Assembly: GCA_913060495.1 (NCBI GenBank)
Contig: CAJXRP010000028.1
Span: forward strand, 1-37,559
Source of the DNA: an uncultured Gammaproteobacteria bacterium
Lineage (GTDB): Bacteria > Pseudomonadota > Gammaproteobacteria > Pseudomonadales > Pseudohongiellaceae
Direction of reading: 5' to 3'
Length of the DNA stretch: 37,559 nucleotides
The position numbers and the translations under genes are program-made. Positions 1 through 8,318 of this stretch are shown here, piece after piece (the first letter of the stretch is position 1; each line of letters starts with the position of its first letter). The notes below the pieces were generated by a model, which was not told the DNA's origin, did not search any database, and saw nothing but the letters and a program-made list of their open reading frames with translations.

Positions 1-27
1 GGGCTCGGAGATGTGTATAAGAGACAG
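1..27. other. Illumina Nextera adapter remnant
   Basis: The first 27 bases match the 3' end of the Nextera read-2 adapter. Positions 9-27 are the 19-base transposon mosaic end AGATGTGTATAAGAGACAG. This is library sequence left untrimmed at the contig edge, not genomic DNA. It artificially extends the reading frame of the gene that runs off this edge. Confidence 0.97.
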
Positions 28-1576
28 ATCCAGCGTGAGGATAGTCGGCAATAGGTGAGCCGCGACTTATAATCTTATAACCCGCTATAGGGATTTCTTC
101 ACTGCGTTCCAGCTCTGGACCTGTGTAGTACTCTGTAATTCTGGCAGGGAGGAAGTCATCGTCGCCGGCACCTGCAGGGAATGCAGCGCTTCCGCCAAGG
201 ACCTCGTTAAGCAACGGATTCATCATCATATAGTCAGCGGTAAGTACTTCCGAGTAAGGTAGCTCGTTAATGATAACGTGCGCGATGAGCTCTCCCGAGG
301 CGCGTTGTGCGGCTGTACTTATACGCCTCCCGTAATTTTGATAATAAGCCGATGGTCCTTCATTGTTCTTAACCTCATAAGTGAGGTTTCTCAATATAGG
401 AAAATTGCCGAAGTTGTCGTTAATTGGGGCATCTTCAGTGCCCTGTGTTAACAGGCGATCGTTGCTTGCTCTGACAATAAACTGTCTGAATTGTGAGTCC
501 GACATCAGCGCTTTTAGAGCAGCGCGTAAGGCCTCATCACCACCGTCGCGGACAGCCTGCAGCTCTTCAACGGAAGGTGCTCTGCCGGTAAAAAGAATCA
601 TCGCTCTGCGCAGCGTCGCCTCACGAGGTTCAAGTGTTACGGAGGAGAGCAATGACTGTGTGCTGGCGCTGAGCTCGTCCAGTTGTCCGGAAACGAAGGA
701 ATAGGCGAGACCCTCGCTAGCCTGAGCTTGTTCCTGTGTTAGCAAAGCCAAGACCGCAGATAGGGTGTTGTAGTTATCGTCACCCTGGGTTATCTGCTGG
801 CCTCCGGTATGGGAATTGCCCCCGGTGGCTTTTGTTAACAGTGTCTCAGCGGAATTACCTTCAATATTCAAATAGGATTGCAGCATGCTCAGGTTGTTCA
901 ATGCAGAGCCGGTCATGCTACGCTGGAACTGTAAAGAAGAATTACGGGCAAGTCCGCCTGTGACATGACATGCGGCGCAACGCGCCTGTATGAGCTCGTC
1001 TTCTACCTCGGCCTCATAGATCGTGAGCGCTTCGTCTAGGAGTAGTGGAGACTGTGTGGCCGCGTTGAGCAAAAGAATGGCAGGGCTGGGTGTATAGTCC
1101 AGAGCTGCGTCGTCCTCAACGCCGTATGCAATGAAAATCTGGTATTCACCTGGGTTGTCTAAACGTCCAGAGAGTATGTTTAGCTCAGTTTCTTCACGGA
1201 GCATCACCTGCTCTGCGAAGGGAATAAACGTCGCCAGTTCTCCGTTCCAGATAGTGAAGCGACGATCAGAGTCGAGCAAGAAGAAGTTGCTGTCTTTGAC
1301 AAAGACTGCGTATATAGACCCGTTACGGCCAATGTCGGCAGGATCGGGTCTTAGAGTCAAAGAGATGTCTAGCAGTTGCTGGGTTGTAAGCTGTTTGGTT
1401 GATGCAGCTGAAGCAATGTCAAGCGCAAAGCTTGCCGTGGTGGTGCTGCCATCGATGGATGCAGCGGAGATTGTGGGCAGCGTGAGCGTATCGGCCAGTA
1501 CTGCGCTAACGAGTAGCGACTGCATTAACACCATTGTTATCAGTGACGAGCAGAGTCGTTGGGGTATTAGATTCAT
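28..1576 (-). CDS. Partial secreted protein with one CxxCH haem motif (DUF1549/DUF1588-like)
   Basis: An uninterrupted minus-strand frame starts with ATG at 1576 and runs off the left edge after about 516 codons, so the C-terminus is missing. The first 28 residues form a Sec signal peptide (positive start, LLVSAVLA). A single haem c-type motif CAACH lies at residues 200-204. After it comes a stretch containing LRRAMILFTGRAPSVEEL, which resembles the helical repeats of planctomycete-type DUF1549 proteins. The last genomic residues (ADYPHAG) resemble DUF1588-like proteins. It is therefore likely an exported haem-binding protein of the PSCyt/DUF1549/DUF1592 group, related in type to the gene at 30003-31724. 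The family placement is from memory of motifs and is tentative. An AGGAG lies about 15 bases before the ATG, which is rather far. Confidence 0.7.
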
Positions 1577-1833
1577 CGCTAGATCCGAAAAGTGCTCCTA
1601 ACTTAGAGCAAATTGCATAAATATAAGGTTTAAGCGGGCTATGCTACCAGTTTTTACGCCATTCGAACTCGCGAAAATAACAATATTTTGGGGGTGATAT
1701 CAAGTTATTACGGCCAGGGCGTCTACGTGTAGATTGCTGCATTTGCCAGCAGCTATGGGGCGATGCCGCCTAGCATAGGGCTCGATTGGCGGATATTGTG
1801 TTGGGGGAAGTTGGCTGAGGCAGTTAAAAATTG

Positions 1834-1875
1834 CAGAGGAAAAATCACAGAGGAAAAATCACAGAGAGAAGATCA
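1834..1875. repeat. 14-bp tandem repeat, three copies
   Basis: The unit CAGAGGAAAAATCA occurs exactly at 1834-1847 and 1848-1861, then as a diverged third copy CAGAGAGAAGATCA at 1862-1875. The array abuts the left foot of the palindromic element at 1876, the same arrangement seen at several other palindromes in the window. Confidence 0.9.
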
Positions 1876-1959
1876 TAGGAGCGCTAACAACTGAGTGCTG
1901 TCTTTGTTAGTGTTCTCGATTCATCGGGGGCTATAGACATTAAGTTGTTGGTGTCTCCT
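1876..1959 (+). repeat. Palindromic element family 1, copy a (degenerate)
   Basis: The left foot GGAGCGCTAACAACT pairs with the right foot AAGTTGTTGGTGTCTCC. The central segment contains GTTAGTGTTCTCGATTCATC, which is also found in the copy at 6607-6700. The stems are shorter and more decayed than in the other copies. Confidence 0.75.
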
Positions 1960-1989
1960 TTGTTCTGTATCGATTCGTGAGCTTGGGAA

Positions 1990-3168
1990 ATGATGAAAGG
2001 TCCAGATTATAGTAAGTCGATAAATGCTTGTGCAGCAAACTATGGCAAAGACGCAGAGGCTGTCGCGCGTTACATGTTCGAAGGGCAAGAGCGGGCCTAT
2101 AGCTTGGGCAATCGGGGTCCCATACGTTTCGATGAGGAGGGCGCGCTACACAAAGAAATTTCTGATGCCTATTCAAAATACGGCTTCTATGTTTTCGAAA
2201 ATGTCATTGATGAACAAGAGATGGCAGATATCCGTGATGATATGGAGGCTCTTCGCGAACGTTTTCCAGTTAGCCCTGATGCGAAACATGATCAACACGG
2301 TCGGCCGGCAATCGGCGTGGATTGCAAGGGCCCCGGCCTGCGTTGGAGTAAGCCTTTAAGCGATCCATTGGGGGGCACGCAAGCTTCCAACGGGCGCCAT
2401 CAGGTTAAGCTTAAAGAATTGCAGCCAGATAGCGAGGCCCCGGATTCAGCTCCCTTTATTCTTGTTGGTTCACTACAGTTTTCAGAAGCCGCATTGCGAA
2501 CCTATGCTCATCCACAAATATTAAAAGTAGCAGAAGCGGTGAATGGAGAGGACTTTGCTCCTTTTAACGAAGTTCTTTTTATCAAAGATGCGGGCCTGGG
2601 TGCCGCGGTGTCCTGGCATCAGGACGGTGATACTCACTGGGATAGCCCTGATTTTGATGAGGGCATTCATGGCTTTAATTTCATGGCACAGGTTTACGCT
2701 AGCACACCCGTAAACGGCGTTTGGGTGGTTCCGGGGACTCATAAGTTAGGTAAGATGGATATCAAAGCGATGGTCAAAAAGTCAGGCTCTGAGCGCCTTA
2801 TCGATGCTGTGCCACTGGTGTGTAATCCAGGCGATGTGGTTATCTGCAATCGCCAACTTGTACACGGCTCTTTTGCCAATGCAGGTTTCGAGCCGCGCCT
2901 AACTATTAATTTTGGTTTTCATCGTCGCAGCTCAGTGTTGAATGTGACGGGAGCGGGGATACACAGCCCGGTTGCGGTATACACAGGCGAGCACATTAGA
3001 GAGCGATCGAAAGTTATCGGCTATGCCAAGAGCGCACGGCAACAGAAGTATCCGCAGGAAACCCCGTTTACCTATAAACCTCACGAGGCATCGGGCGAGA
3101 AATTTCAATGGAATGGGGACGCGCAAAAAAAGCTCAAAGATTATAATCTGCTTGATCTAAGCATTTAG
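1990..3168 (+). CDS. Phytanoyl-CoA dioxygenase (PhyH) family protein
   Basis: This is a 392-aa Fe(II)/2-oxoglutarate-dependent oxygenase of the PhyH family. The facial triad is visible as H210 and D212 in SWHQDGD and H292 in QLVHGSF. R303 (EPRLTINFGFHRR) is placed to bind the 2-oxoglutarate carboxylate. Family members hydroxylate diverse small molecules, so the substrate cannot be predicted. There is no signal peptide, which suggests a cytoplasmic enzyme. The start is an ATG-ATG pair with only a weak GGGA upstream. The gene stands alone and converges on the phoD-like gene, with a palindromic element between the two stops. Confidence 0.88.
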   Translation: MMKGPDYSKSINACAANYGKDAEAVARYMFEGQERAYSLGNRGPIRFDEEGALHKEISDAYSKYGFYVFENVIDEQEMADIRDDMEALRERFPVSPDAKHDQHGRPAIGVDCKGPGLRWSKPLSDPLGGTQASNGRHQVKLKELQPDSEAPDSAPFILVGSLQFSEAALRTYAHPQILKVAEAVNGEDFAPFNEVLFIKDAGLGAAVSWHQDGDTHWDSPDFDEGIHGFNFMAQVYASTPVNGVWVVPGTHKLGKMDIKAMVKKSGSERLIDAVPLVCNPGDVVICNRQLVHGSFANAGFEPRLTINFGFHRRSSVLNVTGAGIHSPVAVYTGEHIRERSKVIGYAKSARQQKYPQETPFTYKPHEASGEKFQWNGDAQKKLKDYNLLDLSI

Positions 3169-3197
3169 CTGGCCGGGTTAAAAGAGGCCAAAGCAAT

Positions 3198-3290
3198 GGG
3201 GACACTAACAATTTAACAACTTAATACTGCTTGGGCTCTAGTGTTCTTGTTTGATTAAGAGCTTAAATTGTTAAGTTGTTAGTGTTCTCT
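3198..3290 (+). repeat. Palindromic element family 1, copy b
   Basis: The element begins GGGGACACTAACAATTTAAC and ends with AAGTTGTTAGTGTTCTCT, so the arms can pair over about 25 bases. It fills the space between two convergent genes and could act as a bidirectional transcription stop in addition to being a dispersed repeat. Confidence 0.9.
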
Positions 3291-3303
3291 TGTTGTCTCT
3301 TGC

Positions 3304-4854
3304 TTAGGCCTCAAGCGCGCCAGGATTGCCAGCCTCTACTACAAACGAAGCGCGGGTTCTTATGGGATGACCGGGCTCGGTCACCTTATCTAAAATCTTG
3401 TAGTCTGATTGCCATAAATCTTTGCTGAGATGACAACTGACATAGCCGCGCTGGCGATTGTAGAACTTGATGTGAGAATTGTCTGAAAGTGTTTGTGCGG
3501 TAGTGTTGCTGATATCAGAGCCATCACCGCCAGATGTAATTGACGTGCCAACGAATTCAGTTGCAATAACTTCACTGCTTTCATTGCTGAAGTCAGACAG
3601 AATGTTGTTTACCCAGTTACTGTGTATGTCGCCTGTCAGCACAATTGGGTTGGGTGTTTGTGCCGCCTTTAGTCTTGCCAACAATTCATCTCGCTCGTCG
3701 GGATATCCATCCCAGATATCCATCAAGTACATCTCCTCTTCTTGCTCATTGCGCCGCAACAAACGCCCCATCATTACTTGTTGTGCCATCACGTTCCAGG
3801 TCGCCCCACTACTGCGTAGGCGTCGGAATAACCAGTCTTTCTGAGCCTCTCCCAATAAAGTTCTATTAGGCTCTCGATGTTGACCGCAGCTCGGCTTCAT
3901 GCCGTCACCGCAGGCCTGATCGCTACGATACTGGCGAGTGTCCAGTATTGTCATGTCCATTAACGTGCCGAACTGCAAAGGGCGATAGATTTGCATCGAG
4001 GCCCCTTGTCTGCCGGACGGTAAACGTATCGGCATGAACTCGTAGAAAGCTTGGTAGGCAGCAGCCCGACGAATGAGTAGCTGCTCCGGGGTTTGCTCAT
4101 CGATGGCTATATCGTTAGCGTAATTGTCATCAACCTCATGGTCATCCCAGGTTACGGCCCAGGGCGCAGATGCGTGAGCAGCCTGTAAATCTGGGTCCTC
4201 TTTGTACAATTCATATCGCGCGCGATAATCATCTAGCGTATAAATTTCCGGCGCATTGTGATGACGAACATTATTGGCTCCCCAGGTTTCTTCGTAAATG
4301 TAATCACCGAGGTGCACAATCAAGTCGAAGCGTTCTTTCGCCATATGATCCAGGGCGGTGAAGTAGCCGTGCTCATATTGTTGGCAGGAAGCGAAGCCAA
4401 AGCGAAAGCTCTCAGGCGTAGCATCTAGTGCTGGCGCAGTTTTAGTTCTGCCTACGCTGCTAACTTCACCACCAATCATCCAGCGGTAGTAATATTCTTT
4501 GTCCGGGTTCAAGCCTTGCAAGTCCAGGTGCACGGAATAACCTAATTCCGGCAAGGCGGCTGCACTGCCTTTACGATAAATAGTTGAGAAGTTGGCGGTT
4601 TCAGCTATCTCATAGTCCACCGCCACGGGCTCGTTTCTGCTGAGCGTATTGCCCAGTGTTTCACGCGCCAATCGTGTCCAAATAACCACAGAGTCAGGTC
4701 GGGGGTCGCCGGAGGCCACGCCCAGATAAAATGGATTAGCTGAAACTCTAGCTAGTCGGGTGGCTCCCAATGCGGATGCAGACAATGTGCTTGCCGCCAG
4801 CAGCGTAGTGAGGTGCATGCCCTGCCGGAGAAAAGTGCGTCTACTGAATGCCAT
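3304..4854 (-). CDS. phoD: PhoD-type alkaline phosphatase/phosphodiesterase, Tat-exported
   Basis: This 516-aa protein has the usual length for PhoD. A twin-arginine signal (SRRTFLRQG, residues 4-12) is followed by a hydrophobic segment, so it is exported folded to the periplasm. Family signatures appear in order: GVASGDPRPDSVVIWTRL, FGFASCQQY, HLGDYIYE, WDDHEVDDNY and LTGDIHSNW. The Asp, His and Asn residues of these motifs are the metal ligands. Known relatives release phosphate from phosphomono- and diesters using Fe and Ca, typically under phosphate limitation. An AAGGTGA ribosome site lies 6 bases before the ATG. No Pho box was identified. Confidence 0.92.
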   Translation of the reverse strand: MAFSRRTFLRQGMHLTTLLAASTLSASALGATRLARVSANPFYLGVASGDPRPDSVVIWTRLARETLGNTLSRNEPVAVDYEIAETANFSTIYRKGSAAALPELGYSVHLDLQGLNPDKEYYYRWMIGGEVSSVGRTKTAPALDATPESFRFGFASCQQYEHGYFTALDHMAKERFDLIVHLGDYIYEETWGANNVRHHNAPEIYTLDDYRARYELYKEDPDLQAAHASAPWAVTWDDHEVDDNYANDIAIDEQTPEQLLIRRAAAYQAFYEFMPIRLPSGRQGASMQIYRPLQFGTLMDMTILDTRQYRSDQACGDGMKPSCGQHREPNRTLLGEAQKDWLFRRLRSSGATWNVMAQQVMMGRLLRRNEQEEEMYLMDIWDGYPDERDELLARLKAAQTPNPIVLTGDIHSNWVNNILSDFSNESSEVIATEFVGTSITSGGDGSDISNTTAQTLSDNSHIKFYNRQRGYVSCHLSKDLWQSDYKILDKVTEPGHPIRTRASFVVEAGNPGALEA

Positions 4855-4937
4855 GATAATTCACCTTGAATTCGGTTAATTAGTAATGGAACTATAGCAA
4901 ACAAAATGGAATCTCATAGATTAAAATCTGAATCAAA

Positions 4938-4998
4938 AGGGTCGCCGCCCACAGGCGCAAGAGTCATGGAGGGCTAGAAAGGAATAGGGGGCGACCCC
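4938..4998. repeat. GC-rich inverted repeat
   Basis: AGGGTCGCCGCCC at 4938-4950 is nearly complementary to GGGGGCGACCCC at 4987-4998, with about 36 bases between. It differs in sequence from the other palindromes and lies about 85 bases upstream of the phoD-like start. It could be a repeat element or a site in the phoD leader. Confidence 0.7.
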
Positions 4999-5063
4999 GC
5001 TAAAAGGTAGAAAACTTGATTGGCTAATGAACAGGGTAGGGTAAAAGATTGAAAGCCCCGTTA

Positions 5064-5150
5064 GAGATACTAATAAGTTAACAACTTAGTACTGTTTAGA
5101 TGATAATTTTCTCGATGCGGAGCTTAAATTGTTATGTTGTTAGTGTCCCC
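5064..5150 (+). repeat. Palindromic element family 1, copy c
   Basis: The right foot TTGTTAGTGTCCCC is intact, and the left foot is reduced to GATACTAATAAGTTAACAAC. Part of the central CTCGAT...GGAGCTTA block is recognisable. It ends 12 bases beyond the stop of the minus-strand membrane protein gene. Confidence 0.85.
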
Positions 5151-5162
5151 TTTGCCTTCCTT

Positions 5163-5702
5163 TTACTCAGCTTCCTTACTTTGGGAGACTGTCCCTGTAA
5201 GCATGAAGCTACGGCTATTTTCGACATTGAATGAAAAGTCATTTTTGGTCAGCCGATGCTCCACTAATTCGGTAAAGTTATCAGTAAAAGGTGTCGCTCT
5301 ACCCTTCCAGCTAGCTTTTACTCCAGGGAAAGCTAGCCAATAGTCCAAAGTCTGTAACCAGCGCAGCCATAACTGATCCTCAACATTTCCAGCTTCGTAC
5401 TGCTGCATTAGAAATTCCATCGCGCCAAAGAATTCATACATGATCCACATGAAACGGCCTCTCTCTTCAACTGAAAGCTTGGTCGGATCAACTGCTGCTT
5501 CCATATAAAATTTGTTGGCTTCCACATCGAAGCCCAAGAAATGCTGCTGGGCTGACAACCGATCCAGAATGCGTGCAGTTACATCGGCTCGCCGGGAGAT
5601 TGTATTGCTGCGTAACTGTACGGCGAGGTAGATCAAGGTGAAAATCACGCCAAAGCCGCCGATAAATTCGCCTAGTTGAGAAAGGGTTGAGAGAGATATC
5701 AC
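5163..5702 (-). CDS. Hypothetical single-pass membrane protein
   Basis: The product is 179 aa if translation begins at GTG (5702), which is preceded by AGAGGAAG at 5-base spacing. An in-frame ATG at 5744 would add 14 residues but lacks a ribosome site. One N-terminal transmembrane segment (LGEFIGGFGVIFTLIYLAVQL) is followed by RSNT and a helical domain of about 140 residues rich in Trp and Phe. The pattern 'membrane helix + YLAVQ(I/L)R-NT + helical soluble part' is common among uncharacterised proteins of marine bacteria. No function is known to me. It is probably anchored in the inner membrane. The upstream gene is on the same strand but is separated from it by a palindrome remnant. Confidence 0.7.
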   Translation of the reverse strand: MISLSTLSQLGEFIGGFGVIFTLIYLAVQLRSNTISRRADVTARILDRLSAQQHFLGFDVEANKFYMEAAVDPTKLSVEERGRFMWIMYEFFGAMEFLMQQYEAGNVEDQLWLRWLQTLDYWLAFPGVKASWKGRATPFTDNFTELVEHRLTKNDFSFNVENSRSFMLTGTVSQSKEAE

Positions 5703-5811
5703 TGTTCTTCCTCTAGAAGGATAAAGGTGCCAAGATCTTAGCAAACTTTATCGATTTTTTGTAAGTCTTGGGGATTGTTTGGAGGCATCTCGGGGGGGTT
5801 AATATGAAACA

Positions 5812-5860
5812 TGGAGACACCATAGAAAATGAGCGTAAGTTGTTAAATTGTTAGTGTCCC
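5812..5860 (+). repeat. Palindromic element family 1, copy d (shortened)
   Basis: A short hairpin combines a left foot TGGAGACACCA with the right arm TAAGTTGTTAAATTGTTAG followed by TGTCCC. Most of the centre is deleted. It lies 31 bases beyond the stop of the CIA30 gene. Confidence 0.7.
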
Positions 5861-5891
5861 TACCTTTCTTTCAGAACGCCTTATTTCAAGG

Positions 5892-6506
5892 CTATTCGCT
5901 TTCCATATACGCCTCGACGCTTATCAAGCGAAGCGCAAAAGGGCCATCTGTTTTGTCGTACTGGTACAGAGCGAATTCAGAAATCTGACTGGTATTAAGT
6001 TCAGGACCATCGAGCTTGAATCCTCGAAACTGAGGAAAAAAACTCGTGAATGGAATATCGATTACGTTTGTCTTGTCAGCCAGAGTGTCGAAATCAGCCC
6101 AGTAATTAATTCGCCGTCCACGCCATAGAGCATCCGTTTGTATTCCCCAAGTGTAGCGACGTCCGTCAGCCTTAACCTTTACTCTTATTCCAGTATAAGC
6201 GGACAAGTCTAGTTTTAGGGGTTGTGTGCGAATGGAGCTGAAACCGCCGCCGTTCGTGTTGGTATTACCAGCAAAACTAAGCTCTCCCGAAGAAATAGCA
6301 AACCCGCCCTCGCTTCTTCCTCCCATGACGTTATCGTTCTGCACATACCAGCCAAAATCAGGGCTGTCGGTGTTAAAGCTAGTAAGAGATAGGGTGTCCA
6401 AGTTGTCAGCCTCCGAGACGCTGAGAGGTGCACATAGTAGGGCAAGCAGGATTACGCTGCACGAAAGGGCGGTTGACTGTGAAAAATATATTTTTTTAAC
6501 TCGCAT
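5892..6506 (-). CDS. CIA30-domain secreted protein
   Basis: This is a 204-aa protein with a Sec signal peptide (KKIYFSQSTALSCSVILLALLCAPLSVSEA). The mature part is a CIA30-type beta-sandwich: NDNVMGGRSEGGF, RTQPLKLDLSAYTGIRVKVKADGRRY, IDIPFTSFFPQFRG and ISEFALYQYDKTDGPFALRL are the family's recurring blocks. The fold is named for a mitochondrial complex I assembly factor. Bacterial members are of unknown role and are often carbohydrate-binding-like. The export signal here argues against a complex I role. The ribosome site is weak. A palindromic element lies on each side of the gene. Confidence 0.82.
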   Translation of the reverse strand: MRVKKIYFSQSTALSCSVILLALLCAPLSVSEADNLDTLSLTSFNTDSPDFGWYVQNDNVMGGRSEGGFAISSGELSFAGNTNTNGGGFSSIRTQPLKLDLSAYTGIRVKVKADGRRYTWGIQTDALWRGRRINYWADFDTLADKTNVIDIPFTSFFPQFRGFKLDGPELNTSQISEFALYQYDKTDGPFALRLISVEAYMESE

Positions 6507-6840
6507 GGTGTTATTACGCTGCTATTCATTGGTTTGGTTCAACTCTTTGTTCCAGGCAATGAAAGATAAATGTACTTTTCAGCCCTCCCAGAAGTTAGGG
6601 AAAGAAGGGGACACTAACAATTTGACAACTCACGTACTGTTTGGGTGTTAGTGTTCTCGATTCATCGGGGGCTTAAGTTGTTAAGTTGTTAGTGTCCCCC
6701 TTTATTTCTTTTGGGAGTTCCTTCAGAAGCTAAGCTAAAAAATGTATATCCCCTGATGTTGTAACCTTTTTTCATTTTCTTAGTCTTATATTAGGAGAGT
6801 GCAGAATAAATCGCACTTTAACCTACTTGGAGAGATATCT
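6507..6840. other. Intergenic region between divergent genes
   Basis: Apart from the palindromic element at 6607-6700, the space holds an AT-rich stretch at about 6740-6800 ahead of the UrcA-family gene, likely containing its promoter. TTGTAA (6759) and TATATT (6787) are 22 bases apart, too far for a confident sigma70 call. Confidence 0.5.
6607..6700 (+). repeat. Palindromic element family 1, copy e (best preserved)
   Basis: The element starts GGGGACACTAACAATTTGAC and ends with TAAGTTGTTAGTGTCCCC. The centre contains GTGTTAGTGTTCTCGATTCA then TCGGGGGC. The inner TGTTAGTGTTCTC is a near copy of the right foot TGTTAGTGTCCCC, so the element also has internal direct repetition. It lies between the divergent CIA30 and urcA-like genes, about 95 bases upstream of the CIA30 start. 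Confidence 0.92.
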
Positions 6841-7143
6841 ATGAATAATTTAGTCAAACCATTCGCCCTGATTATGGCTTTAACAATTCCTGCTATAGCA
6901 AGCGCTGACGTTACAGCGAACAATGTAACGGTAGGAGAGGTTCATATTACCTACACTGCTGCGGATGCCGCTTCGAGTTATGGCAGGAAGGAGCTGGAAA
7001 GTCAGATTCGGCGTGCAGCTAAGGAGGTGTGCGGAGAGCAAAATCTTCAACGGACACGTTCGCTTAGGCAGCTATTGAAAAATCGCAGCTGTTACGACAA
7101 GGCGGTATCAGATGCAATGAAGTCGATCTCGACTAGTGCGTAA
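6841..7143 (+). CDS. UrcA family periplasmic protein
   Basis: The product is 100 aa. The ATG at 6841 is chosen because GGAGAG lies 8 bases upstream and a clean signal peptide follows (MNNLVKPFALIMALTIPAIA then SA). A longer frame from GTG at 6799 would bury the signal. The mature part has the UrcA pattern: VGEVHITYTAADAAS, then LESQIRRAAKEVCG, then a second Cys in NRSCYDKAVSDAM. C64 and C84 could form a disulphide. The family is common in Proteobacteria and its function is unknown. A strong hairpin follows the stop. Confidence 0.85.
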   Translation: MNNLVKPFALIMALTIPAIASADVTANNVTVGEVHITYTAADAASSYGRKELESQIRRAAKEVCGEQNLQRTRSLRQLLKNRSCYDKAVSDAMKSISTSA

Positions 7144-7156
7144 TAATGCCGAGCTA

Positions 7157-7195
7157 GATTAAAGGGATAAGTTAAAGAGATAAATTAAAAGGATC
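7157..7195. repeat. 13-bp tandem repeat running into a hairpin
   Basis: Three consecutive 13-mers, GATTAAAGGGATA, AGTTAAAGAGATA and AATTAAAAGGATC, differ at a few positions. The last one is the outer left arm of the hairpin at 7183-7234. Confidence 0.85.
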
Positions 7196-7234
7196 GGAAG
7201 GATTTAAGCTAAATCTCTCCGATCCTTTTAAATT
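7183..7234. terminator. Large hairpin after urcA-like gene
   Basis: The left arm (AATTAAAAGGATCGGA, then GATTTA) pairs with the right arm (TAAATC, then TCCGATCCTTTTAAATT) around an AGC loop, giving a stem of about 24 bp. The right arm ends in a TTTT run. It lies between the urcA-like gene (+) and the end of the HAD gene (-), so it could terminate both. It also fits the hairpin family seen at 20895-20944 and 21339-21391. Confidence 0.75.
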
Positions 7235-7294
7235 TGCTCCATTGATTTTTTTTGCAGGTTAGTATCAGAGAACCTTTATAGCTTGTAGGAACAA

Positions 7295-8113
7295 TTATAG
7301 CGAAAAGCGTTCCCGCAAAAAATGAGCAACTCCATCGGCATGATTATGCCCAATTACATCGCTTGCTAATTCTTTGATGACCGTTTTCGCATTCTCTGGA
7401 GCATAACTTTCATCGGCAAGACTAAACATGCTTAAGTCGTTATCACTATCGCCAAAACAAATTACATTAGTTGCCCCTAACTGGTGTCTTAGGCTAGAAA
7501 CAGCAACGCCTTTATTAGCTAGCCGATGGTGCACATCTATCCAGCTAAACAGATGGCCTTCTATAGCAGGCCCGGAATAGGCGACTAGGTTTGAATGTGT
7601 GTTAAATTCGCGCGACATCATAGCAATGGCATCAGCAGAACCAATCATACTAATATTGGTAACCTGATTATTTGAAGATAACTCCTCTATCGGAAGAATT
7701 TTGGCATTGAGATCAACATAGTGTTTGCTGACAAGCTTTTTTTCTACATCATGAAGCGGTTCTGCATGGTAAATGCAGTGTTGATGATTATCGATAGCGT
7801 GAATGAAAGGCGTAATTCCATGAGCTCCTGCAACGCTAATCACTTTTGAGATTTCAGTTCTACTGAGTAGGTTTTCAAGGGTTAGCGTCTGCTCAACAGG
7901 GTCCCATATCGTCACTCCATTATTGTAGATTTGAGGCAGATTAAAAACATGCCCTTTCAGAATGCTCTTCGCCGAAAGCATGTTGCGCCCCGTTGCTACG
8001 GTATAGGCAATGTTGTTTTTTCCTAACAGGCTAAGTGTCTCTTTAGTAAAGGGTGATATTTCAGAGGTGCTATTTAGAAGTGTTCCATCTAAATCAAAGA
8101 AGATGAGATCCAT
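7295..8113 (-). CDS. HAD-superfamily phosphatase, Cof type (subfamily IIB)
   Basis: This 272-aa protein has the full HAD motif set. Motif I is FFDLDGTLL with D7 as nucleophile and D9 as general acid. Motif II is TVATGRN. Motif III is K201 in ANKGVAV. Motif IV is GDSDND at 221-226. The long cap between motifs II and III is the alpha/beta C2B type that defines Cof proteins such as YidA and YbhA, which dephosphorylate sugar phosphates or cofactors such as PLP and FMN. The exact substrate cannot be read from sequence. The protein is cytoplasmic. The gene is transcribed divergently from hrpB. Confidence 0.9.
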   Translation of the reverse strand: MDLIFFDLDGTLLNSTSEISPFTKETLSLLGKNNIAYTVATGRNMLSAKSILKGHVFNLPQIYNNGVTIWDPVEQTLTLENLLSRTEISKVISVAGAHGITPFIHAIDNHQHCIYHAEPLHDVEKKLVSKHYVDLNAKILPIEELSSNNQVTNISMIGSADAIAMMSREFNTHSNLVAYSGPAIEGHLFSWIDVHHRLANKGVAVSSLRHQLGATNVICFGDSDNDLSMFSLADESYAPENAKTVIKELASDVIGHNHADGVAHFLRERFSL

Positions 8114-8318
8114 AGTAATGTTTATACCCTGAGTTCATGACTAGACATTAGCCGATGCTTCAATGCTGTTAGTCTAACATCAACATAGTGACTATATCTC
8201 GATTCTATCCACCACTAGACTTGACTCTGGCATTGGAGGGAGCGATTGCCGGGAGAAAATTAAATAGGCTGCTTCTGCGCTATACTAACGAACGATCCCA
8301 TCCCCCTCTATTAAGATT

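Larger units (their letters stand above)
1577..1989. other. Intergenic region between divergent genes
   Basis: This 413-base gap separates the partial haem protein (-) from the dioxygenase (+) and must hold both promoters, though I see no convincing -35/-10 pair. Its right half contains a 14-bp tandem repeat (1834-1875) leading into a degenerate copy of the GGGGACACTAA palindrome (1876-1959). No coding potential is evident. Confidence 0.6.
4855..5162. other. Intergenic region with two inverted repeats
   Basis: This 308-base space lies upstream of the phoD-like gene and downstream of the small membrane protein gene, both on the minus strand. It holds the GC-rich inverted repeat at 4938-4998 and a palindromic element at 5064-5150. 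No gene is evident. Confidence 0.7.

Noticed and set aside
1131..1601. 156-codon plus-strand frame (also 381-704 and 736-963)
   Set aside because: These lie antisense to a continuous minus-strand frame with signal peptide and CxxCH. The composition is Ser-rich shadow-like and no domain is recognisable.
5703..5744. ATG start at 5744 for the small membrane protein
   Set aside because: GTG at 5702 has AGAGGAAG at ideal spacing and starts right before the membrane helix, while the ATG has no ribosome site.
1876..6700. Repeats a-e as a CRISPR or integron array
   Set aside because: The copies are separated by whole genes, are palindromic themselves, and no cas or integrase gene is present.
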